From SVTX01 sp045538195 (GTDB lineage: Bacteria > Bacillota > Clostridia > Oscillospirales > CAG-272): DNA of 22,722 nt. The stretch spans positions 1 through 22,722 of the forward strand of contig JAZSRA010000008.1 of assembly GCA_045538195.1 (NCBI GenBank), given 5' to 3'. The notes below the pieces were generated by a model, which was not told the DNA's origin, ran no database searches, and saw only the letters and a list, made by a program, of their open reading frames with translations. The first letter of the stretch is position 1. Each line of letters begins with the position of its first letter. The translations under genes were made by a program, and so were the position numbers. This document shows positions 1-7,640 of this stretch, one piece after another.

Positions 1-31
1 AAAAGGGCAGACCGAGTCGGTCTGCCCTTTT
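1..31 (-). terminator. Strong hairpin terminator at left edge
   Basis: Bases 1-14 pair perfectly with 18-31 (14 bp, 3-nt loop AGT). The stem has a G/C-rich core and ends in four T on either strand. Read on the minus strand it lies directly after a tRNA-like CCA tail (49 to 31), so it most likely ends a minus-strand RNA transcript. It could also work on the plus strand. Any further T-tract on the minus strand lies outside the window. Confidence 0.8.
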
Positions 32-130
32 GGCACCCCCAACGGGATTAATTACGACTCATCGCCAAACGGCTCGCGTTTGTGCAAAGATTCTGATTCC
101 TGTTGGCATTTTGCAACTGTTTCCGTTTGA
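31..130 (-). other. Structured island with tRNA-like 3' tail (possible small RNA or tRNA/att remnant)
   Basis: On the minus strand, positions 49 to 31 read AATCCCGTTGGGGGTGCCA. This is what the 3' end of a tRNA looks like: last T-loop bases, T-stem strand CCCGT, acceptor strand TGGGGGT, discriminator G and CCA. A terminator follows at once. No matching 5' acceptor (ACCCCCA), D-arm or anticodon arm is present upstream, so this is not an intact tRNA. The island does contain nested inverted repeats: 66-72 with 123-129 (7 bp) and 83-88 with 110-115 (6 bp). It is clearly richer in GC than the A/T-only stretch that follows. I found no convincing minus-strand promoter. A 29-codon minus-strand reading frame (about 138 to 52) lacks a Shine-Dalgarno site and is probably not a gene. 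Confidence 0.4.
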
Positions 131-198
131 TTTTCATTAAAAAATTGTATTTTTATCAAATTTTTATCGATTTTTCATAAATATTTATTAATTTATCA

Positions 199-227
199 TT
201 GAAAAATACTAATTTTTGTGATATAAT
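199..227 (+). promoter_or_regulatory. Promoter of the aminotransferase operon
   Basis: TTGAAA at 199-204, a 17-bp spacer and TATAAT at 222-227, with an extended -10 TGA directly before the -10 box. A transcript would start near 234 and carry a leader of about 58 nt to the ATG at 292. A small hairpin (234-238 with 243-247) would lie at its 5' end. Confidence 0.8.
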
Positions 228-291
228 TATAATAAGCAATTATGCTTGGCGCAAAATCAAAAACCAATATTATTTTTGGAGGTATAATTTT

Positions 292-1602
292 ATGGGAAAA
301 CAGACATCCGATTTTAGGTATAACACAGGTGCTACAAAAGTACCGTGGGCAGCAGTCGGAGAAAACTACAACGTTCACGACCTTATGGAGATCATTCGCT
401 TTCTTATGCAGGGAGAGGGCAAAGAGTACGAGGATGCACTTGAGGCAGTTTGGACTCAGGTAAAGAAGCTTGACGCTCTTGCAACACCTCCCGGAAAACT
501 TTCTCTTGGAAGTAAGGTAGAGGCTGCTGAAGCAGCTTGTAACGAGTACCTTAAGACCGAGTCCTCAACTTTCGTTACTAACGCAACCGCCGGATTTGAG
601 ATCGCATACAAATATGCAAACCTCAAGGCAGGAGACGAAGTTATCGTTCCCGCTATAACCTTCGTTGCGACTATGGCATATCCTCTTGCTATAGGCTGTA
701 AACTCGTATTTGCAGACGTAGATCCCAGAACCATCAATATGGATCCCGCTGACGTTGCAAGAAAGATCACCCCCAAGACAAAGATGATCGTTCCCGTACA
801 TATCGGCGGTTATCCCGTTGACCTTGATCCTATCCTTGAGCTTGCAAAGAAGCACAACATCGTAGTCCTTGAGGACGCGGCTCACGCTTTCGGTGCTATG
901 TATAAGGGCAAGATGATCGGTACTATCGGTGATTTCGGTGCGTTCTCAATGCACGAAGTTAAGAATATCACCTCCTTCGGCGAGGGCGGTATCCTTTGTA
1001 CCTCTATCCCCGGCTATACTCCTCACATGAAGAGAGCGCGTTTCTTGGGCCTTGACTTCTCCTGCCCCATCAAGGATTGGCTCTACAACATCACGCCCAT
1101 CCCCGGCAAGGAAGGTCCCTTCGTTCCCGGAAACTCCTCCACTACTGAGATCCAGGGACTCGGTCTCGCGCTTCAAGTTGCGAGAAACGAGGAGATTATA
1201 GCGATCCGTCGCAAGGCTGCTACATATCTTACAGAAAGATTTTCCGAGTGCGACGCTATCATTCCTCAGCTCCTTGACAGCGACGAGATCAAGCCCACCT
1301 ACCACATGTATCTTCTCCAGATAGATCCCGCAAAGGCAGGCGGAGATATTCAGATGCTCAAGAAAAAGCTGGAAGAGAAGGGCGTTACTCAGATTGCGCA
1401 CTTCGGTCCTCTCTACCGTTTCAAGATAGTTCAGGATATGGGCTACGATTCTGACGAGATTGCAAAGACTTGCCCCGTATGTGAAGAAGTATTCTATAAG
1501 AGATTTACCCACCTGCCTCTCTACGGTCTCTCTGACGAGCAGATTGAATACATGGCTGACGCAGTTCTTGAGTCGGTTGCTGAGATGCAGCGCGGCGAAT
1601 AA
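292..1602 (+). CDS. DegT/DnrJ/EryC1/StrS-family PLP aminotransferase
   Basis: The product has 436 residues and is a fold-type I PLP enzyme of the sugar/cyclitol aminotransferase family. It would transfer an amino group, usually from glutamate or glutamine, to a keto-sugar or keto-cyclitol. ATG 292 is chosen because GGAGG (278-282) lies 9 nt upstream; an ATG further upstream at 199 would overlap the promoter. Family landmarks are GDEVIVPAITFVA (114-126), VLEDAAHAFGA (192-202, Asp contacting the PLP ring nitrogen) and FSMHEVKNITSFGEGG (218-233), where Lys224 is the expected Schiff-base lysine. About 70 residues precede the usual family start (near LGSKVEAAE, 72-80), so the N-terminus is longer than in typical members and probably forms a separate helical cap. 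It is followed 24 bp later by an oxidoreductase in the same operon, which suggests a dehydrogenase/aminotransferase couple. The substrate cannot be read from sequence. Confidence 0.9.
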   Translation: MGKQTSDFRYNTGATKVPWAAVGENYNVHDLMEIIRFLMQGEGKEYEDALEAVWTQVKKLDALATPPGKLSLGSKVEAAEAACNEYLKTESSTFVTNATAGFEIAYKYANLKAGDEVIVPAITFVATMAYPLAIGCKLVFADVDPRTINMDPADVARKITPKTKMIVPVHIGGYPVDLDPILELAKKHNIVVLEDAAHAFGAMYKGKMIGTIGDFGAFSMHEVKNITSFGEGGILCTSIPGYTPHMKRARFLGLDFSCPIKDWLYNITPIPGKEGPFVPGNSSTTEIQGLGLALQVARNEEIIAIRRKAATYLTERFSECDAIIPQLLDSDEIKPTYHMYLLQIDPAKAGGDIQMLKKKLEEKGVTQIAHFGPLYRFKIVQDMGYDSDEIAKTCPVCEEVFYKRFTHLPLYGLSDEQIEYMADAVLESVAEMQRGE

Positions 1603-1626
1603 TTAATATCCTTAAGGAGATATAAC

Positions 1627-2667
1627 ATGAAAAAAATCAAATGGGGTGTAATCGGATGCGGCGGAATCGCAGACCGCAGAACTATGCCCGGAATGATGCT
1701 CTCCGAAACGTCTGAGCTTGTCGCCGTTATGGACGTTAACCCTGTATTTGCCGAAAAGTGCAAAGAAAAGTACGGTGCCAAGTACGCGTTTACCAATTAC
1801 GAGGATCTGCTTGCTCTCGACGAGATCGAAGCGGTATATATCGCGTCTCCCGTATTCTGCCACAAGGAGCAGGCTCTGGCGGCGGCAAAGGCTAAAAAGC
1901 ATATTCTGCTTGAAAAGCCTATGGGACTCACCGTATCTGATAGTGAAGAGATAATTGCTGCTTGTGATGCTGCAGGTGTTAAGCTCGGTACCGGCTTTAT
2001 GATGCGTTTCCACGCATATCATCAGGCAATCAAGCAGGTCATCGCGGAGGGAAAGATCGGCGACATAGTTTCTATGCGCGCGCAGTTCACCTGCTGGTAT
2101 CCCGAAATTCCTAATTGCTGGAGACAGGACAAGACCCTCTCTGGCGGCGGCGCACTTATGGATATGGGAATACACTGTATAGACCTTCTTCAATACCTTT
2201 CGGGTCTTGAAGCAGTTGAGTGCGTAGGCTTTGCACAGCATCAGACATTCAACTACACCGCGGACGACTCGGCATCGGTTCTTATGAAGATGAACAACGG
2301 CGCTCTCGCGTATGTTGATGCAAACTTCAATATTCCCGACGCGGCGGCAAAGTGTCCTCTCGAGTTCTACGGTACAAAGGGAAGTATCATCGCTATCGGC
2401 ACGCTTTCACAGGTTGAGGGCGGTACGGTCGAGATACTTGCTTGTCCCGAGGCAAAGGGTTACGATGCGCAGCAGGATCGCTCGCTTGTAGAGCCTATAA
2501 AGCTTGAAGTCGAGTTCGGCAATATGTATACCAAGGAGATCGACGCTTTTGCAAACGCTATCATCAATGATACTGAGCCTCCCGTAAGCGGAAAGAATAC
2601 TCTTTCGGTACAGAAGATAATCGAATCGGTTTACGTTTCAAACGGCAACCTTTCAAAACTTAATTAA
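1627..2667 (+). CDS. Gfo/Idh/MocA-family NAD(P)-dependent oxidoreductase
   Basis: The product has 346 residues. An N-terminal Rossmann fold begins with GVIGCGGIADRR (7-18). LLEKPMG (94-100) is the conserved EKP motif of the family, whose Lys takes part in catalysis. The GGGALMDMGIHCIDLL stretch carries the Asp/His pattern of the active site. Members oxidise or reduce a hydroxyl on sugars or inositols. AAGGAG about 8 nt before the ATG supports the start. It shares the promoter at 199 with the aminotransferase and ends at a hairpin terminator. In characterised amino-sugar and aminocyclitol pathways, this family makes the ketone that a DegT enzyme then aminates; that role is inferred here from the pairing. 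A plain sugar or inositol dehydrogenase is possible. Confidence 0.88.
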   Translation: MKKIKWGVIGCGGIADRRTMPGMMLSETSELVAVMDVNPVFAEKCKEKYGAKYAFTNYEDLLALDEIEAVYIASPVFCHKEQALAAAKAKKHILLEKPMGLTVSDSEEIIAACDAAGVKLGTGFMMRFHAYHQAIKQVIAEGKIGDIVSMRAQFTCWYPEIPNCWRQDKTLSGGGALMDMGIHCIDLLQYLSGLEAVECVGFAQHQTFNYTADDSASVLMKMNNGALAYVDANFNIPDAAAKCPLEFYGTKGSIIAIGTLSQVEGGTVEILACPEAKGYDAQQDRSLVEPIKLEVEFGNMYTKEIDAFANAIINDTEPPVSGKNTLSVQKIIESVYVSNGNLSKLN

Positions 2668-2672
2668 ACAAA

Positions 2673-2710
2673 AAATAACCGCTTCTCACGAGGCGGTTAT
2701 TTTAATTTTG
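2673..2710 (+). terminator. Terminator of the aminotransferase-oxidoreductase operon
   Basis: Bases 2673-2682 pair with 2693-2702 (10 bp, core ATAACCGC/GCGGTTAT) around a 10-nt loop. A T-rich tail TTTTAATTTTG follows. It starts 6 bp after the stop codon. Confidence 0.85.
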
Positions 2711-2728
2711 TTAATTTATATTTAGCGG

Positions 2729-2757
2729 TTGAAAAAGCGTCAAAAATATGTTATACT
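2729..2757 (+). promoter_or_regulatory. Promoter of the branching-enzyme operon
   Basis: TTGAAA at 2729-2734, a 17-bp spacer and TATACT at 2752-2757, with TGT just before the -10 (extended -10). The ATG is at 2792, giving a short leader of about 28 nt. Confidence 0.8.
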
Positions 2758-2791
2758 GTATATGTAATGAATTGCAGAAAGGAATCCTCTT

Positions 2792-4780
2792 ATGTCATAC
2801 AAAATATTCGAACACGATCCTCTCCTTTTGCCATTTAAGGACGATATAGAGCTTCGAATGGAGAATTATGCCCGTAAGAAAAAAGAGCTTGTCGGAAAAG
2901 ACGGCAGGCTTATAGATTTTGCCAACGGTCACGAGTATTTTGGCTTTCACAGAACCGAGAACGGATGGGTCTACCGCGAGTGGGCGCCCTCGGCAGACGA
3001 GGTTTATCTGACGGGTGACTTTGTTGATTGGCAGTGGCTTCGCCATAGGATGGAGCCTATCGGCAACGGTATTTTTGAGATCTATCTCGACGGCAAAGAC
3101 ACGCTTTATGACGGATGTCACGTCGCCGCTATTATCCGTGGCGGTGAAAATCTTCTTCAAAGAATACCGCTTTATATCCGCCGTGTGGAGCAGGATCCTG
3201 TCACATATTCATGGTGCGGAGTAATAGTTGACGAACCCGAATATATTTGGAAAAAGAAATCATTTACGCCCCAAAAGGACCTCTATATCTATGAATGTCA
3301 TATAGGCATGGCACAAGAAAAAGAGGGGCTCGGCACGTATCTTGAATTCAAGGACAATATACTTCCGAGGATCAAGGATCTCGGATATAACACGATACAG
3401 ATAATGGCGATAATGGAGCATCCTTACTACGGCTCCTTTGGTTATCAGGTCTCCTCATTCTTTGCCGCATCGTCAAAATTCGGCACTCCCAACGAATTGA
3501 AGGAGCTTATCGACGAGGCTCACTCAATGGGAATTGCCGTTCTGCTTGATGTAGTACACTCCCACGCTGTTAAAAATACCGCAGAGGGAATAAACGAGTT
3601 CGATGGAACCACCTACCAGTTCTTCCACGAGGGGGAGAGAGGCGATCATCCCGCATGGGGTACGAAGCTTTTTAATTACAACAAGAATGAAGTCATTCAT
3701 TTTCTTCTGTCCAACCTCAAATTCTGGATGGACGAATATCACTTCGATGGCTTCCGCTTTGACGGTGTGACCTCTATGATCTATCACGACCACGGTCTCG
3801 GAGTTGCGTTTACCGACTATTCCAAGTATTTCTCACTTAACACCGACACCGAGGCTATTACCTATCTCCAACTTGCCAACGAGTTGATAAGGGAGGTAAA
3901 TCCCAAGGCGATCACTATTGCAGAGGATATGTCCGCGATGCCCGGAATGTGCTTACCTATCGATGAGGGAGGTATCGGCTTTGACTACCGACTTGCTATG
4001 GGCAGCCCTGATATGTGGATCAGACTTTTGAAGAACTGTCCCGACGAATACTGGGATATGTGGCACATTTTTTGCGAGCTGACAAGCAGACGTCCCGCAG
4101 AAAAATATATCGGTTATGCCGAATCTCACGATCAGGCGCTTGTAGGAGACAAAACTATCATGTTCCGTCTCTGCGACAGCAAGATGTATACCGAAATGGC
4201 AAAGGAGTCCTATGATCCTATAATTGAACGCGGTATGGCTCTCCACAAGATGATAAGAATGGTAACTATGTCTCTTGGTGGCGAGGGTTATCTAAACTTT
4301 ATGGGTAATGAGTTCGGTCATCCCGAGTGGATAGATTTCCCGAGAGAGGGCAACGGATGGAGCTATTTCTACTGTCGCCGTCAGTGGCACCTTGCCGATG
4401 ATGACCGTTTGAAATACGCTTATCTCCGCGAATTTGACAAAGCGATCGTTTCGCTTACAAAGGATAAGAAGATATTCAAGAAAAAGTCAAAATGGCTGTT
4501 TATTGATAACAACGATAAGGTCATGGTATACGAGCGCGGAGGACTTATCTTTGCATTCAACTTCCATCCTACCAATAGCTACGAGGGATGTTGGATCACC
4601 GTACCTTCAACAGGAAAATACAAGGTGGTAATGTCTACCGATGACACCGATTTCGGTGGATACGACCGCATTTCAAAGGAATATATATACACCGCCACCA
4701 AGCAGTCCGACAAAAAGGCGAAATTCCAGATATATCTGCCTGCAAGAACGGGATTATGCTTGATAAAGGTCAAGGAATAA
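2792..4780 (+). CDS. glgB: 1,4-alpha-glucan branching enzyme, eukaryote-like (GH13_8 type)
   Basis: The product has 662 residues. It cuts alpha-1,4 glucan chains and rejoins them as alpha-1,6 branches during glycogen synthesis in the cytoplasm. The order is an N-terminal CBM48-like domain (YREWAPSADEVYLTGDF, 61-77), a GH13 (beta/alpha)8 barrel and a C-terminal beta domain. Catalytic signatures are LLDVVHSH (251-258), FDGFRFDG (318-325, nucleophile Asp324), TIAEDMSAMP (375-384, acid/base Glu378) and YAESHDQ (442-448, His446/Asp447). From memory of human GBE1, stretches such as LPRIKDLGYNTIQIMAIMEH (191-210), FFAASSKFGTP and LLDVVHSHA match the eukaryotic enzyme closely, while typical bacterial GlgB (GH13_9) differs there. 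AGAAAGGA 8 nt upstream supports the start. It is followed 7 bp later by a HAD phosphatase. No other glycogen gene is nearby. Confidence 0.93.
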   Translation: MSYKIFEHDPLLLPFKDDIELRMENYARKKKELVGKDGRLIDFANGHEYFGFHRTENGWVYREWAPSADEVYLTGDFVDWQWLRHRMEPIGNGIFEIYLDGKDTLYDGCHVAAIIRGGENLLQRIPLYIRRVEQDPVTYSWCGVIVDEPEYIWKKKSFTPQKDLYIYECHIGMAQEKEGLGTYLEFKDNILPRIKDLGYNTIQIMAIMEHPYYGSFGYQVSSFFAASSKFGTPNELKELIDEAHSMGIAVLLDVVHSHAVKNTAEGINEFDGTTYQFFHEGERGDHPAWGTKLFNYNKNEVIHFLLSNLKFWMDEYHFDGFRFDGVTSMIYHDHGLGVAFTDYSKYFSLNTDTEAITYLQLANELIREVNPKAITIAEDMSAMPGMCLPIDEGGIGFDYRLAMGSPDMWIRLLKNCPDEYWDMWHIFCELTSRRPAEKYIGYAESHDQALVGDKTIMFRLCDSKMYTEMAKESYDPIIERGMALHKMIRMVTMSLGGEGYLNFMGNEFGHPEWIDFPREGNGWSYFYCRRQWHLADDDRLKYAYLREFDKAIVSLTKDKKIFKKKSKWLFIDNNDKVMVYERGGLIFAFNFHPTNSYEGCWITVPSTGKYKVVMSTDDTDFGGYDRISKEYIYTATKQSDKKAKFQIYLPARTGLCLIKVKE

Positions 4781-4787
4781 GAGTCAA

Positions 4788-5495
4788 ATGAAAATAACAA
4801 CAGTTTTATTCGATCTTGACGGCACACTTCTGCCTATGGATCAGGATACCTTTATAAAGGCTTATTTTGGGGGACTTGCCGGAAAGATGGCTCCTCACGG
4901 TTACGATAGCGAAACACTGATCAACGCTATCTGGTCGGGAACCAAAGCTATGATAATAAATATCGGCGAAAAGATGAACGAGGAGGTTTTCTGGGAGGTA
5001 TTCAACAAGATTCTTGGAAAAGAGATTGGGGACGATCAGAAATATTTTGACGAATTTTACGCCAACGACTTCTGCAAGGTTCAAGCCTCCTGCGGTTATA
5101 ACCCAAAGGCGGCGGAGACGGTTCTGGCGATAAAAGAACGCGGTTTTCGCATAGCTCTGGCAACAAATCCGTTCTTTCCGTCAACTGCAACCGAGCAGAG
5201 AATTAGCTGGACGGGACTTTTACCAAGCGATTTCGAGCTTTACACCACATACGAAAACTCACACTATTGCAAGCCTAACCTCAATTATTATAAAGAGGTA
5301 ATGTCAAGGCTTGGTGTCGTTCCCGAGGAATGTCTGATGGTAGGCAACGATGTCGGTGAGGATATGATAGCGGAAACCCTTGGAATGAAAGTGTTCTTGC
5401 TTACCGATTGTATCATTAATAAAGAAAATAAGGATATTTCCATATATCCTCACGGATCATTTGATGAGCTTATGGAATTTATCAAAACTCTTTAA
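4788..5495 (+). CDS. HAD-superfamily hydrolase (probable small-molecule phosphatase)
   Basis: The product has 235 residues. Motif I is VLFDLDGTLL (6-15), with nucleophile Asp9 and acid/base Asp11. Motif II Thr is in LATNPFF (124-130). Motif III Lys is in CKPNLNYY (161-168), and motif IV is GNDVGEDM (186-193) with Asp188 and Asp192. The insert between motifs I and II (about 16-95) is a helical C1 cap, typical of enzymes acting on phosphorylated metabolites. The start lies 7 bp after the branching-enzyme stop with only a weak ribosome site (AGAGTC), so translational coupling is likely. Linkage to glgB suggests a sugar-phosphate substrate, but that is inference. A phosphoglycolate-phosphatase-like or general detoxifying role fits equally well. 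Confidence 0.85.
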   Translation: MKITTVLFDLDGTLLPMDQDTFIKAYFGGLAGKMAPHGYDSETLINAIWSGTKAMIINIGEKMNEEVFWEVFNKILGKEIGDDQKYFDEFYANDFCKVQASCGYNPKAAETVLAIKERGFRIALATNPFFPSTATEQRISWTGLLPSDFELYTTYENSHYCKPNLNYYKEVMSRLGVVPEECLMVGNDVGEDMIAETLGMKVFLLTDCIINKENKDISIYPHGSFDELMEFIKTL

Positions 5496-5504
5496 ATAAC
5501 AAAA

Positions 5505-5534
5505 ATTCCACGGTGTTTGATCACACCGTGGAAT
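5505..5534. terminator. Two-way terminator between convergent HAD and nadE genes
   Basis: Bases 5505-5516 pair perfectly with 5523-5534 (12 bp, 6-nt loop). It lies 10 bp after the plus-strand HAD stop and 14 bp before the nadE stop on the minus strand. The minus-strand tail is five T (complement of 5500-5504); the plus-strand tail (CTTTGTTTG) is weaker. Confidence 0.85.
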
Positions 5535-5547
5535 CTTTGTTTGTATA

Positions 5548-7485
5548 TCAAAGCTCGTTTTTCAGCTCTGCTATCTCTCCAAGCCATATAGAACTTGTGG
5601 CATCGGAGGGCATTCTGAAATCGTTAGCAGAAAGCGCCACCGAGCCGACCTTGGGACCGTCGGGTAGACATGAGCGCTTGAATTGCTGGGCAAAGAAACG
5701 CTTTGTGAACACCTCAAGCCACTTTACAAGGGTAGCGTCGTCGTATTTTTCGCCAAAAGCAACCTTGGCAAGTCTGAAAAGCTTTTTAGGAGTATATCCG
5801 TATCTCACGAAATTGAAAATATAGAAATCGTGAAGCTCGTAAGGTCCTACCAGATCCTCGGTTACCTGCGCTATCTCGCCGTTTTCTTTTGCGGGAAGAA
5901 GCTCGGGAGAGACGGGAGTATCAAGAATATCGTAAAGAGACGCGGCAAGCTCGTCCTCACCGTTTTCCTTTGCTCTGTCTGCATAATGTCTTACCACGTA
6001 TCTGATAAGAGTTTTGGGGATCGAGCCGTTTACACCGTACATTGACATGTGATCTCCGTTGTACGTCGCCCAGCCGAGAGCAAGCTCGGAAAGGTCTCCC
6101 GTGCCAACGACTATACCGCCCTCGGCATTGGCAATATCCATAAGCACCTGAGTTCTTTCTCTTGCCTGTGCGTTTTCGTAAACCACGTTATGATTATCCA
6201 TATCGTGTCCTATATCCTTAAAATGCTGTTCAACCGCCGCAAATATATTTACCTCACGGAAATCCACGCCCAATCTTTCACAAAGGACAGTGGCATTATT
6301 TTTAGTTCTCTTGGTAGTGCCGAAGCAGGGCATTGTCACAGCAATTATATTCTTGCGGTCACGTCCGAGATAGTCCATAGCGCGAGCCATAACGAGAATG
6401 GCAAGGCAGGAATCAAGTCCGCCCGAAATACCTACAACGATTTTTTTAGAAAAGGATGCCTCGATCCTGCGTGCAAGTCCCCAGGACTGAATATCCAAAA
6501 TTCTCTCGCATCTGCTCGCTCTCTCGGCAGCATCGGAGGGAATGAAGGGATGAGGATCTACAAAACGCGTCAGAAGTGTTTCTCCAAGCTCAAGATCGAA
6601 CTCTATCTCGGAGAATTCCATACCTGCAGTATCCTTTGAGAAGGTGTTCTTAGCTCTGCGCTCGTGAACAATATTCTGCAGATCGATCTCGCTTATAACA
6701 AGCTCACCCTCGGCAAACGGCTTTCTTTCGGCAAGCACCTTACCGCACTCGGCTATCATAGAGTGTCCTCCAAAAACCGCACTTGAGGTTGACTCGCCAA
6801 CCCCCGCACCTGCATAAATATAACCGCACAAAGCTCTTGACGATTGCGACGTGACCATCATTCGTCTGAATTCCTCTTTGCCTACGGTCTCACCCGACGC
6901 CGCAGGATTCGCTATAACGGTAGCTCCTGCCGCCGCAAGGATACTTGAAGGAGGGGAAGTAACGAAAAGATCTTCGCATATCTCAATGCCAAGTCGTAAA
7001 GAGGGCATCTCTCTGCAAACGAACATCTGCTTTACACCAAGCATAACGACGCTATCGTCAAAGACGTAAGCGAAATTATCTTCGGGGGCCGAAGTGAAGT
7101 TTCTCAATTCATAACCTTCCGAAAAATTAGGAAGATTCTTCTTGGGAACTAATCCAAGTAGCTGACCGCACGATACTACCGCCGCGCAGTTATATATCTT
7201 GTCGCTATAAACCACGGGTAGACCGATAACGCTTACCATATCGTACATCGCGGTTGCGTAAATATACTCTCTGAGACCGCCCATCGCGCCCTCAAGCAAC
7301 GTATCTGTATTGAAAAGATCTCCACAGGAATATCCCGTCAAAGCAAGCTCTGGGAAAACCAAGACTTTCACACCAGCTTCGTTTGCTCTCTCTGCCAATG
7401 AAATACAGGCAGACGTATTGAATTTTGTGTCTGCAACTCTTACGAGAGGAGTCGCCGCCGCAACCTTAATAAAACCGTCTTTCAT
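5548..7485 (-). CDS. nadE: NAD+ synthetase, glutamine-hydrolysing
   Basis: The product has 645 residues, the usual length for two-domain NadE. It makes NAD+ from nicotinic acid adenine dinucleotide, ATP and glutamine, the last step of NAD+ synthesis. The N-terminal nitrilase-like glutaminase carries Glu46 in FPELALTGY (44-52), a Lys in VPKKNLPNF (113-121) and nucleophile Cys170 in LGIEICEDLF (165-174). The C-terminal synthetase carries the PP-loop VGISGGLDSCLA (351-362) and GTGDLSELALGWATYNGDHM (461-480). Ammonia is channelled between the two sites in this family. ATG 7485 sits about 14 nt after AAGGA, a little far; no better start is visible. A promoter lies at 7572-7544. The gene stands alone and ends at the two-way terminator. 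Confidence 0.96.
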   Translation of the reverse strand: MKDGFIKVAAATPLVRVADTKFNTSACISLAERANEAGVKVLVFPELALTGYSCGDLFNTDTLLEGAMGGLREYIYATAMYDMVSVIGLPVVYSDKIYNCAAVVSCGQLLGLVPKKNLPNFSEGYELRNFTSAPEDNFAYVFDDSVVMLGVKQMFVCREMPSLRLGIEICEDLFVTSPPSSILAAAGATVIANPAASGETVGKEEFRRMMVTSQSSRALCGYIYAGAGVGESTSSAVFGGHSMIAECGKVLAERKPFAEGELVISEIDLQNIVHERRAKNTFSKDTAGMEFSEIEFDLELGETLLTRFVDPHPFIPSDAAERASRCERILDIQSWGLARRIEASFSKKIVVGISGGLDSCLAILVMARAMDYLGRDRKNIIAVTMPCFGTTKRTKNNATVLCERLGVDFREVNIFAAVEQHFKDIGHDMDNHNVVYENAQARERTQVLMDIANAEGGIVVGTGDLSELALGWATYNGDHMSMYGVNGSIPKTLIRYVVRHYADRAKENGEDELAASLYDILDTPVSPELLPAKENGEIAQVTEDLVGPYELHDFYIFNFVRYGYTPKKLFRLAKVAFGEKYDDATLVKWLEVFTKRFFAQQFKRSCLPDGPKVGSVALSANDFRMPSDATSSIWLGEIAELKNEL

Positions 7486-7543
7486 AATAAAATGACCGTT
7501 CCTTTTTGATTTGATTTAAAAAACATTAAAGCATTATATAATT

Positions 7544-7572
7544 ATCATAGCACAAAATGGCAAAAAATACAA
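7544..7572 (-). promoter_or_regulatory. Probable promoter of nadE
   Basis: On the minus strand, TTGTAT (7572-7567), a 17-bp spacer and TATGAT (7549-7544), with TGC directly before the -10. A second -10-like TATAAT at 7538-7533 lacks a well-spaced -35. Confidence 0.6.
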
Positions 7573-7602
7573 TAGGATAACACAATTTTTAGCAAATAAA
7601 TA

Positions 7603-7631
7603 TCCCGAGAGTTCGGCTTGAACCCTCGGGA
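7603..7631 (-). terminator. Terminator of the acyl-CoA synthetase gene
   Basis: Bases 7603-7614 pair with 7620-7631 (11 of 12 positions, one A/C mismatch, 5-nt loop, GC-rich base). On the minus strand it follows the stop at 7641 and is trailed by a moderately T-rich stretch (ATATTTATTTGC). Confidence 0.75.
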
Positions 7632-7640
7632 ATAGAATAA

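Noticed and set aside
52..138. A 29-codon minus-strand frame (starts MKIKRKQL) running into the tRNA-like tail
   Set aside because: No Shine-Dalgarno site or promoter, and the inverted repeats explain the block better as RNA or remnant.
199..291. A longer aminotransferase start at 199
   Set aside because: It would begin inside the -35 box, while GGAGG sits correctly before ATG 292.
946..2241. Minus-strand frames of 188 codons (946-1512) and 209 codons (1612-2241)
   Set aside because: Both overlap well-supported plus-strand genes and show no family features.
5683..6639. Plus-strand frames of 120 and 196 codons inside nadE
   Set aside because: They are antisense to conserved NadE domains, with low-complexity products and no ribosome site.
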